Shown here: in pieces, positions 29,087 to 36,920 of the stretch
Numbering within the stretch: position 1 is the first letter of the stretch
How the letters are laid out: every line of letters starts with the position of its first letter
Source of the DNA: CAUZIR01 sp965250195
GTDB lineage: Bacteria; Chloroflexota; Dehalococcoidia; Lucifugimonadales; UBA2962
NCBI GenBank assembly: GCA_965250195.1
Contig: OZ252295.1
Span: forward strand, 1,054,001 to 1,118,000
Direction: 5' to 3'
Length of the DNA stretch: 64,000 nucleotides
Notes under the pieces: generated by a model
The model's input: only the letters and a program-made list of their open reading frames with translations
Database searches by the model: none
Told to the model about the DNA's origin: nothing
Made by a program: the position numbers and the translations under genes

Positions 29087-30322
29087 CTACCCGCCCGCTC
29101 GGGCACCGGCCCGCCAGGCCCGTAGCAACACGGCCACGCCGATAGCCGCCAGTCCGGCGACTACCGAAAACCCGACCCCCCACTCCGAGCGGTCGGGGAC
29201 CAGGTCCAATATGCCGCCAAACAAGATCGGGCTCGCCGCCCCCACCGCGATGGCAATGAACGACTGCAGCGCCAGCGCCGAACCCAGCATGGGCGCAGGT
29301 ACGGCCTCGGTGATGGCCGTCGTGTAGACGGCCGAGTCCGCCGCGATGAGCCAGCTATAGATCACGGCCGCCCCGACCAGCAACGCCCACGGGGCGCCGC
29401 CCAGCCAGCCGAACCCGGCGGCGAGGCCGCCACTGAGCGCGAAGATCAGTGCGGCAGACGGCACCCGACCAAGCCGGTCCGATATCGCCCCGCCCATGAC
29501 AGGCCCCAGCGACCCGACTCCGAACGCGATCCCCGCGCCCGCCGCCGCCGTTATCGCCGCGCTCTCCAGGTCATGACCCCGCGCCAGTAGGGTTGCTGCG
29601 AGAAAAGAGGGAATCTACACCTGCGCCGCGAACAACTCCATTGAGTGCAGCGAATAGCCCGTTATCAGCGGCTTGATTCTCGGTAGCCGAAGCACTGCGA
29701 GATTAAGGCGGCCAGACGCCTCTGACGGCTTGTGCGTATAGCCCCGCAACGCCAGCCACGCCACCGGGAGCGCCAGTGCGGCTATGAGCGCGACCGTGAG
29801 GTAGGCCGCCCGCCACGACATCAGCGTCAGCATCGCCCCTGTGGACGCTATCGACGCGCTGTTGGCCGCGTAGAACGCCGTCACCATCAGGCCCACCGCC
29901 AGCCCCCGGCTCGCGCCCGAGAAGCGCTCGGCGACTATCCGCACTGCTGGCATATACACACCCACCAGGCCAACCCCGTCCAGAGCCCGCAGCGCCGAGG
30001 CCGAGTAAACGTCCTGTGCTAGCAGCGGGAACATCACGTGTGCGCCCAGAGAAATGGCCGCCGAGACCAGCAGCACCTTCTTCGGCCCAACCCTGTCGGT
30101 GAGAGGCAACACCAGTAGAGCGGCGACCGCGTACCCGGCGAGATTGGCAGAGTAGATCGCCCCGGCCCCCGTGTTGCTCAAGCCCCACTCGTCTTTGATC
30201 AGCGGGAGCGCGGCCACATAGGCGGCGAACGGTAGCAGCAGCGCGAACACCACCAGCGCCATCGCGCCAAGCCAGAGCGCGTCGCTGCCGCGCGGCAACT
30301 GCTTTGTTAGCTTCTCCGACAT
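29087..30322 (-). pseudogene. MFS transporter with an in-frame TAG
   Basis: Major facilitator protein of about 411 aa, broken once. It starts at ATG 30322 (SEKLTKQLPRG), keeps MFS sequence including DRVGPKK to FAAQV, then meets TAG at 29615-29617. In the same frame it continues IPSFLAATLLARGHD... to the stop at 29087. A single TGG-to-TAG transition explains it; Trp fits the FAAQVW.PSF context. It is the only gene of the array region on this strand between copies 3 and 4. Pseudogene or sequence error. Confidence 0.85.
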
Positions 30323-30425
30323 GACCGGCAATGATAAGGCTGCGCCCGGCAAAGTGGGTGCGGGCTTTAGACAAGCAGGCGACCAGCCGCTATATTCAGA
30401 GCCTTACTAGAGGAGGACCGAAAAA

Positions 30426-31355
30426 ATGGGAAACATCGTTGCTTACTTCAACGGGGATTGGGTAGACCAGGACGACATCCGCATCCACCCCCTCGACCGC
30501 GGCTTTTACGTCGGTGACGCCGTCTTCGACCTGGCCCGCACCTTCAACGGCAAGTCCTTCAAGATGCGCGACCACGTAGACCGTCTCTACCGGTCCCTCA
30601 AGCACGTCCGCATCGACCCCGGCATCACCCCCGACGAAATGTTTGAGGCTTCTGAAGAAGCCATTAGGCGCAACGAGGCCGAGCGCGGCGACGCCGGAGA
30701 CTGGCACATCTGGCAGACCGTCACCCGGGGCATCGCCGGTTGGCGTCAGCTTGAGGCCGAGCCCACCGTGATGATCCAGATATTCCCCGTCCCGTTCAAC
30801 CTCTACGCCCACATGTTCAAGGAGGGCGCCCACGGCGTCATTACCAGGACCCGCAGCTACCCCTCGGAGTCCCTCGATCCCAAGGTCAAGCACTACAGCC
30901 GCATGAACTTCAACATGGCCGAGCTAGAGGCGCGGGACATCGACCCCGAGGGTTGGCCCATCATGACCGACTCCAACGGCAACATCACCGAGGGCACCGC
31001 ATACAACGTTTTCATCGTCAAGGACGGCGTCATCCGCACCGCGGGCGACAGCTCCCTGCTGCAAGGCATCTCTCGTGGCGCAGTTGTAGAGGTGGCCGAG
31101 AGATTGGGCATCCCCGTCGTCACCGAGGAATTGCAGCCCTACGACCTCTACACCGCGGACGAGGCGTTCCTCACCAACACACCCATCTGCGCCCTGCCGA
31201 TGACCAAGGTAGACAACCGGGAGATAGGCGACGGCAAGCCCGGCCCGATTACCGAACAGCTACTGGCGGCGTGGTCCGAAATGGTTGGCCTCGACATAGT
31301 CGACCAGGCCGAGCAGATGTCCGGCCAAATGGGCACCGGCAGAGTCCTGTCCTGA
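30426..31355 (+). CDS. Fold-type IV PLP aminotransferase, array copy 4
   Basis: 309-aa class IV aminotransferase. DRGFYVGDAVFDLAR (about 24-38), the PLP lysine at about 155 in KVKHYSRMNFN, EGTAYNVFIV, and QPYDLYTADEAF. The DRGF..GD start and the SLDPKVK and IGDG.PGPIT blocks are closer to published (R)-selective amine transaminases and D-amino-acid transaminases than to classical IlvE, but the selectivity is inference. AGAGGAGG ribosome site. The MaoC-like gene begins at its stop (CTGA overlap). Confidence 0.87.
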   Translation: MGNIVAYFNGDWVDQDDIRIHPLDRGFYVGDAVFDLARTFNGKSFKMRDHVDRLYRSLKHVRIDPGITPDEMFEASEEAIRRNEAERGDAGDWHIWQTVTRGIAGWRQLEAEPTVMIQIFPVPFNLYAHMFKEGAHGVITRTRSYPSESLDPKVKHYSRMNFNMAELEARDIDPEGWPIMTDSNGNITEGTAYNVFIVKDGVIRTAGDSSLLQGISRGAVVEVAERLGIPVVTEELQPYDLYTADEAFLTNTPICALPMTKVDNREIGDGKPGPITEQLLAAWSEMVGLDIVDQAEQMSGQMGTGRVLS

Positions 31356-31752
31356 CAGAAGTCGGGCAAAGCGCCAGCCGGTCGCTGACCGTCACGCCAG
31401 AGGCCGTGCGGGCCTACGCCGAAATAACCGGCGACTACAACCCGCTCCACTTCGACGAGGAGTTCGCCGCGAGCACTCGATTCGGTCGCCTCATGGCCCA
31501 GGCGGCATTGCCACCGGGCTCCTGCACGCGCTGGTGGCGATGGACCTGCCCGGCCCTGGCACCGTTTTTATCGAGCAGGCCTGGAAATTTCCCGCGCCCG
31601 TCTACATCGGCGACACCATCACGGCCGAGGGCACGGTGATATTCGTTCACCCCAAAAAGCCCGTGGCCCACATGAGCTTCGGGGTCGTCAACCAGGACGA
31701 CGAAGAAGTCCTCACCGGACAGGCGACCGTATACACGGCCCGGCCGCAATGA
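31352..31752 (+). pseudogene. MaoC-like hydratase, 1-base frameshift
   Basis: Hot-dog-fold (R)-hydratase of about 134 aa. The N-terminal part (VTPEAVRAYAEITGDYNPLHFDEEFA) has the catalytic Asp/His region DYNPLHFD. Near 31500-31505 the frame shifts by -1. The family sequence GGIATGLLHALVAMDLPGPG continues in the next frame to the stop at 31752. Loss of one G from a GGG run (CAGGGCGGC to CAGGCGGC) accounts for it. The only start that fits is CTG at 31352, overlapping the TGA of copy 4. Possibly a real mutation or a homopolymer sequencing error. Confidence 0.8.
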
Positions 31753-31786
31753 AGAGACCAGCGATCAGGCCTTGGCCGAAGAAGCC

Positions 31787-32694
31787 ATGACCGACCGAAG
31801 CGCATACATGAACGGCGACTTTATCCCCGAAGCCGAGGCCATGATCGACCCGATGGACCGGGGCTTCTACGTGGGTGATGCGGTCTTCGACATCGCCCGC
31901 TCCTACGACGGCCGGCCCTTCAAGCTGCGTGAGCACACCGAGCGGCTGTATCGGTCCTTGAAGTACGTGCGCATCGACCCCGGCATCGATGTGGAGGAGA
32001 TGATCGCCGTCTCCGAAGAGCTGGTGGCGCGAAACGAGCCCGAAAGAGCGGCCGCCGGGGACTGGTACGTCTGGCAGGTCGTCACCCGTGGCATCGCCGC
32101 AACCCGCGCGGTCGCCCCCACGCCGACAGTGCTGGTAATGACCAAGCCCGTGCCCTGGAACCCCTGGGGGACGTACTACAGGGACGGAGCGCACGCCGCC
32201 ATCACCCGGACTCGCGCATATTCCGGCCAGGCGCTGGAACCGAAAATAAAACACTACAGCCGCATGAACTTCAACCTCGCCGAGCTGGAGGCCCGCGACA
32301 TCGACCCGGACGCGCTGCCCATCCTGCTGGATATGGACGGCAACATCGCAGAGGGCACCGGCTACAACGTGGCCATAGTCACCGGTGGCGTGATAAAGAC
32401 GCCGGGGGACTCGTCGATACTATGCGGCATCTCCCGAGACACCATGTTCGAGATGGCGCAGCAGTTGGGGATCCCAGCAACCGAAGAGGCCATCCAGCCC
32501 TACGATGTCTACACAGCCGACGAGGTCTTCTTCGTCACGTCGCCGACTTTGTGACACCGGTCACCGTTGTTGACCGCCGCACCATCGGTGACGGGCGGCC
32601 CGGCCCGGTCGTCGCCAGGTTGCTGTCGGCGTTTTCCGAGATCGTCGGCGTCGATGTGGTGGACCAGGCGGAGCAGCGCGCAAACAGCGCGTAG
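31787..32694 (+). pseudogene. Fold-type IV PLP aminotransferase, array copy 5, frameshifted near the 3' end
   Basis: Class IV aminotransferase of about 302 aa when repaired: DRGFYVGDAVFDIAR, lysine in KIKHYSRMNFN and EGTGYNVAIV. The frame stops at 32554 after ADEVFFVTSPTL. The conserved tail FVTPVTVVDRRTIGDGRPGPVV continues in the neighbouring frame to 32694. One missing T in the run at about 32549 restores both. The catalytic lysine and Glu come before the lesion, so a truncated product would lack only the C-terminal 45 residues. It starts at ATG 31787 by alignment with the other copies. Confidence 0.82.
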
Positions 32695-32733
32695 AGACCA
32701 CTAGCTCCGACGCCCGACCCGCGAAGAGTCGAG

Positions 32734-33054
32734 CTAGCCCAGATAAGACGAGAGCGAATTCAGCCGGGCCTCCCAGAACGCCCGGTGACCGGCGATCCAC
32801 TCGGACGCCTCGGCCAGTGGCCCGGCGTTGAGCGTGATGTAGTGGTCCCGCCCCCTTACGTCCCTGGTCACCAACCCCGCCTTTTCCAGCATTTTTACGT
32901 GTTTCGAAGCCGCGGCCAGGGATATTGGAAGCGGCTCGGCGATCTCAGTGACCCGGAGGTCACCGTCTCTCAGTCTAGAGAGGATTCCTCGCCGGGTGGG
33001 ATCGGAAAGGGCGGTAAAAACGGCGTCTAAAATAGCCTCGTAAACCTCAACCAC
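32734..33054 (-). CDS. ArsR-family transcriptional regulator
   Basis: 106-aa winged-helix repressor: ALSDPTRRGILSRLRDGDLRVTEIAEPLPISLAAASKHVKMLEKAGLV with the recognition helix SLAAASKHVKML. No metal-binding cysteines are seen, so it belongs to the non-metal ArsR group. The tail HRAFWEARLNSLSSYL is typical of ArsR regulators paired with SRPBCC proteins, but none is adjacent. An ATTCAA-N8-TTGAAT palindrome lies upstream. Confidence 0.85.
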   Translation of the reverse strand: MVEVYEAILDAVFTALSDPTRRGILSRLRDGDLRVTEIAEPLPISLAAASKHVKMLEKAGLVTRDVRGRDHYITLNAGPLAEASEWIAGHRAFWEARLNSLSSYLG

Positions 33055-33140
33055 ATAGTTGAGGGCACGTTAATAGACGGGTGTGTCGGGGTCAACTGTT
33101 TCTCAGACTGGAAATTCCTCAAATTGGCCTGGTTACCAAT

Positions 33141-33160
33141 ATTCAACTTATACATTGAAT
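33141..33160. promoter_or_regulatory. Candidate ArsR-type operator
   Basis: ATTCAA-N8-TTGAAT dyad in the gap between the MaoC gene stop and the ArsR gene, about 85 bases before the ArsR start. Its form resembles ArsR/SmtB operators. The region is noticeably more AT-rich than its surroundings. Confidence 0.4.
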
Positions 33161-33235
33161 GAAAACTGACAGAAATCAAGGCCAAATCTGGCCGCAGAAA
33201 TCCTCAATGATTCGGTTGAATGGGCTGTTTGGCCG

Positions 33236-33667
33236 TCAAGCGTAGGGGTGGGGGTCGACGAACGCCGTCACCTCACCCGTCATCAATTCGAGGCCGTCCT
33301 GGTTGGTGGCTTTACATGCCAGCGTGACCACCGGCTTGTCGTCCCGGACCCTGGTGACCTCGCACTCCATCGTCACCGTGTCGTCCAGGTGGGCGGGGTT
33401 GACGAATCTGCAGGTCTGGCCGAGATAGATGATCGTGTGGTCGGGGCTCGCCATGACGTGGCCCAGCACGGCCGAGACCATGCCAACCAGGAGCGCCCCG
33501 TGCACGATTCGCTGTCCGAATCGCGTGTCGGCCGCGTGGGCAGAGTCGAGGTGGACGGCCTGGTCATCGCCGCTGAGCCGAGCGAAGTCCACCACGTCCT
33601 GGTCGGTGATCGTCTTGGCGAAGGACGTCTTGGCCCCCATCTGGAGCGCGTCGGGGATCGTGGTCAC
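33236..33667 (-). CDS. MaoC-family hydratase/dehydratase
   Basis: 143-aa single hot-dog protein: ITDQDVVDFARLSGDDQAVHLDSAHA (catalytic Asp/His) and RIVHGALLVGMVSAVLG. Probably acts on enoyl-CoA or hydroxyacyl-CoA, working with the thiolase whose stop overlaps its start by 4 bases (ATGA). It is intact, unlike the paralogue at 31352. Confidence 0.85.
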   Translation of the reverse strand: MTTIPDALQMGAKTSFAKTITDQDVVDFARLSGDDQAVHLDSAHAADTRFGQRIVHGALLVGMVSAVLGHVMASPDHTIIYLGQTCRFVNPAHLDDTVTMECEVTRVRDDKPVVTLACKATNQDGLELMTGEVTAFVDPHPYA

Positions 33668-34896
33668 GATGTTGGTCTCCCTACGACGGTGGCGACCGTA
33701 GTCGTGCCGCTGCCGCCCATGTTTACCGTTAGTACGCGGCCATTATCCATACCGACCTGGTATTCCCCTGCCGTCCCGACGACCTGGCGGCTGGCGTCCA
33801 GCACCTGCCGCACGCCCGTCGCACCCACAGGGTGACCGGCGCCGATGAGCCCGCCGCTGGGATTCAACGGTAATCGACCGTCCATCTCCAGCCAGCCGTC
33901 CTCGATAGCCCTGGTGTTATCACCGGGCGCGGTGAGGCCGATCAGGTCAACTGCGGCATACGCGGTGGTCGTGAAGCAGTCGTGGAACTCGCAGGCGTCT
34001 ATATGCTCGGGCCCGGCAACGCCTGCCCGGGCATAAGCGTCGGTGATGGCCCTACGCGCATGGGGCAACACATACTCATCGTCGGCGCTCTCGGCCAGCT
34101 TGTCGTCTATCGTGATCGGCGCAGTCGTATGGCCCCAGCCGAGTAGGGCTGGGGCGGCGACGGGGTCCAATCCCTGGCGCTGGACGTGACCTGCTGCGTA
34201 ACTGTCCGACGCCAGGACGATGGCGACCGCCCCGTCGGTAATCTGCGAGCAGTCCCGCACGGTGATCTCCGGCGAGATGCGCATATCGAGCTTTTCGGCG
34301 GCCGCTCCCAAATCCCACTCTCGCGTCTGTGCGAACGGGTTATTGCGTGCGTGCCGGTACATGAGGTCCGAAAGGTAAGCTTGGTGCCCGGCGTATTCGT
34401 CGCGCGGCACCTCGAAGCGGCGAATGTACTCCGCTCCCAGGCGTCCGAAGAGCTTGGGGAACGGGAACTCGACCCCGGCGGCCTCTCGCTCGTACCAGGC
34501 GGCGGTGCCCAAAAATTCACCACCCTTGCTCGGGCTGACCGTCTTCATTTGCTCGACGCCCACCACCAGCGCGACGTCGTAGCGGCCGGCGTCCAACTCC
34601 GCCCACGCGGCCAAAAGCGATACGCCCCCGGACGCACACGCCGCCTCGTGCCGGGCGGAGGGCAGCCCGCGCAGGTCCGGGTCGGCCTCTAGAACGAGCG
34701 CACCGAGGTGTCCCTGATTCGAGAAAAGTTCGGCCGCGAAATTGCCGACGTGGATAGTGCCGACGTCCTTCGCCGCGATGCTTGAGGCCTCCAGTGCACC
34801 GGTGACCGCCTCGGCCATCACATCGGGAAGGCTGCGGCCCTCCTTTAGCCAGTTGCGCGCGAAGTCGGTCTGGTAGCCGCCGAGTATCCGGACCAC
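33664..34896 (-). CDS. Thiolase (acetyl-CoA acetyltransferase family, SCP-x-like)
   Basis: 410-aa thiolase. Nucleophilic Cys in HEAACASGG, second site CEFHDCF, and the C-terminal GGLIGAGHPVGATGVRQ motif with its His. It is of the SCP2/lipid-transfer thiolase type rather than the biosynthetic PhaA type. The GTG start at 34896 is preceded by CGGAGA; the open frame extends upstream without family similarity. It is coupled to the MaoC gene, suggesting beta-oxidation-type chain cleavage or polyketide-like condensation. Confidence 0.85.
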   Translation of the reverse strand: MVRILGGYQTDFARNWLKEGRSLPDVMAEAVTGALEASSIAAKDVGTIHVGNFAAELFSNQGHLGALVLEADPDLRGLPSARHEAACASGGVSLLAAWAELDAGRYDVALVVGVEQMKTVSPSKGGEFLGTAAWYEREAAGVEFPFPKLFGRLGAEYIRRFEVPRDEYAGHQAYLSDLMYRHARNNPFAQTREWDLGAAAEKLDMRISPEITVRDCSQITDGAVAIVLASDSYAAGHVQRQGLDPVAAPALLGWGHTTAPITIDDKLAESADDEYVLPHARRAITDAYARAGVAGPEHIDACEFHDCFTTTAYAAVDLIGLTAPGDNTRAIEDGWLEMDGRLPLNPSGGLIGAGHPVGATGVRQVLDASRQVVGTAGEYQVGMDNGRVLTVNMGGSGTTTVATVVGRPTS

Positions 34897-35065
34897 TGCT
34901 GTCTCCGTTTCCCAGTCTGCACCTCGGGGTCCGCACCTCGGGGCCTGCGCTTCAAGTGTGGCAGGGCCCAGTCTAACCCAGGACAAGCGGGTGGCTTGCC
35001 GCCCTGGGAGCCACCCGTTAATCTCGGACCACCTGAACCCCGAACGCGGGACAGAGGAGGGTCTC

Positions 35066-35971
35066 ATGTCCGAATACGTCGCCTATTTGAATGGAGAGTG
35101 GGTCAACTCTGACGAACTTCGCATTGACCGCAGGGACCGGGGCTTCCGCACCGGGGACGTCGTGTTTGACACCGCCCGCACCTTCGACGGAGTCATTTTC
35201 AACCTGCGGTTGCACGCGGAGCGACTCATGCGCTCGCTCAAGTACGCTCGAATCGACTCCGGCCTGACCACCGAAGAGTGGGAGGTCATCATGCGCGAGT
35301 CGGTCGAACGCAACAAGCATCACCTGGGCGCGGCCGGCGACTTTTACATCTACCCCTTTGTGACGCGAGGAACCGGCCATCCGGCGCCCGCCGCCCTGTC
35401 CCCAACGGTCGCTTGCGAGGCCTACCCGCTCTACTTCGCCCGTTGGTCTGAGCGGTTCGATAAGGGCATCAAGGGGGCGATACCGAAGGCGCGAAGCTTC
35501 TCCAGCGACCAGATCGATGCCAAGATAAAGCACCAGAGCCGGATGAACATGAACCTCGCTGAAATGGAGGCCTGGGACATAGAAGAGGGAGCCTACCCGG
35601 TAATGCTCGACACGGCGGGCAACATCACCGAGGGCACTATCAATTCTGTGTTCCTCGTGTCCAACGGGGTGCTGAAGTGCCCGACCGACAGCGCCATATT
35701 GCAGAGCCTCTCTCGCTGGACCGTCCGTGATCTCGCAGACCAGCTGGGCATACCGGTCGAGGAGGGCGACTTACAGCCCTACGACCTGTACACAGCGGAC
35801 GAGGCGTTCATCGCATTCACCGGCCCGTGCGTACTGCCGATGACCACGGTAGATCGCCGAGAGATCGGCAACGGCAAGCCCGGCCCGATAACGATGCAGC
35901 TACTCGCCGCCTGGTCGGAGCGAGCCGGTATCGACATACTCGGCCAGGCCCAACGCCAGGGGGACGGGTAG
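35066..35971 (+). CDS. Fold-type IV PLP aminotransferase, array copy 6
   Basis: 301-aa class IV aminotransferase: RDRGFRTGDVVFDTAR, lysine in KIKHQSRMNMN, EGTINSVFLV and QPYDLYTADEAF. It is the most diverged copy (TRGTGHPAPAA, a 30-base insertion at the substrate loop) and is separated from the others by the regulator and thiolase genes. The ATG at 35066 has GAGGAGG 9 bases upstream. It shares the AFTGPCVLPM tail with copy 1 (SFTGPGILPM), so copies 1 and 6 may form a subgroup. Confidence 0.86.
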   Translation: MSEYVAYLNGEWVNSDELRIDRRDRGFRTGDVVFDTARTFDGVIFNLRLHAERLMRSLKYARIDSGLTTEEWEVIMRESVERNKHHLGAAGDFYIYPFVTRGTGHPAPAALSPTVACEAYPLYFARWSERFDKGIKGAIPKARSFSSDQIDAKIKHQSRMNMNLAEMEAWDIEEGAYPVMLDTAGNITEGTINSVFLVSNGVLKCPTDSAILQSLSRWTVRDLADQLGIPVEEGDLQPYDLYTADEAFIAFTGPCVLPMTTVDRREIGNGKPGPITMQLLAAWSERAGIDILGQAQRQGDG

Positions 35972-35981
35972 TCTCCTTTCC

Positions 35982-36770
35982 CTAGTTCTCGCCCAGCGCG
36001 ACGATCAGCGCCTCAATCGCGGCCGGGTTCAGCTCGTCGTTCCCGTCTAGCAGTGCTTGCAGAGGTCCCGCGCGGGCCAGCCGTTCGAGCGCCATACCCG
36101 TCGCCAGCTTGCTGTGGAACCATTTCCGCAGCCCCTCTGGGAAGGCGTTTAATAGAGCCTCGGCGACGCCGACGGCGGCACCGGTATCTGCCGCGTCGGC
36201 CGCCTCCACCTCAATCTCCCGGTAGGTAAATCGTGTTCCGTCCACCTGTTGTGTCACGGTGTCGATGGCCAGTTCGGCGACGGCGTCATCGCCGTCAAGC
36301 ACCGGCCGTGCCGACCGGGTCAGATGCCTCGTCTGGAAGGCCGCCAGGCCCATCGATGCCAGCACGTCTCGTGGGTCCGCCCCGGTGATCGCCGTACCCG
36401 GCCAGGTCAAACGGACCTCCCGAAAACCCAGTTCGTGCAGGACGTCCGCCAGGGAATTGGACGACCATAGAGCTTCCAATTCCAGGCGAAGAACACCCTT
36501 TTCCGTCCACATCTCTTCGCCTTTCAGGCCTATGAGAGTTCGGTCGGGCAGGCGACGGAGGCGCAGCGCCAGCCCGTGCCCGGTCAGCGCCTTGTCGGGG
36601 GAATCGAAGTAGCTGTCGTCCGCCTTTATTGCTACGGCCGGACCCAGTTTCAGACCGGCCAGGCTGTCGAGACCGGACACCTGGGCTGTTACTGCGGCTG
36701 GTTCGTCAGAGACCACCATCAGCACCGCCTCCGCCTCGCGCCCGCTTTTGCTTGGCTCCGAGAACGCCAT
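35982..36770 (-). CDS. CYTH-domain protein (triphosphate tunnel metalloenzyme fold)
   Basis: 262-aa protein of the CYTH superfamily (adenylate cyclase 2, thiamine triphosphatase, inorganic triphosphatase). SYFDSP, GLALRLRR, LIGLKG and LRLELEA mark the strands lining the tunnel. The classical ExExK start is not clear (EAVLMVV), so catalytic activity is uncertain. It ends 10 bases after aminotransferase copy 6 in convergent orientation. Confidence 0.7.
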   Translation of the reverse strand: MAFSEPSKSGREAEAVLMVVSDEPAAVTAQVSGLDSLAGLKLGPAVAIKADDSYFDSPDKALTGHGLALRLRRLPDRTLIGLKGEEMWTEKGVLRLELEALWSSNSLADVLHELGFREVRLTWPGTAITGADPRDVLASMGLAAFQTRHLTRSARPVLDGDDAVAELAIDTVTQQVDGTRFTYREIEVEAADAADTGAAVGVAEALLNAFPEGLRKWFHSKLATGMALERLARAGPLQALLDGNDELNPAAIEALIVALGEN

Positions 36771-36920
36771 TGGCTCACCCCCTCTTGATCGCCACAGTAA
36801 ATTGCCCGATCAAGATCGTCCAGCCAGCGAAGGCAGCTTCGCGAGTGGCCGCCGAAGTGGGAGGATGCGGCCGGCCTTGAGGACCGGCGCAGCCATAGCC
36901 CTCCAACCGTGCCTCAAAGC

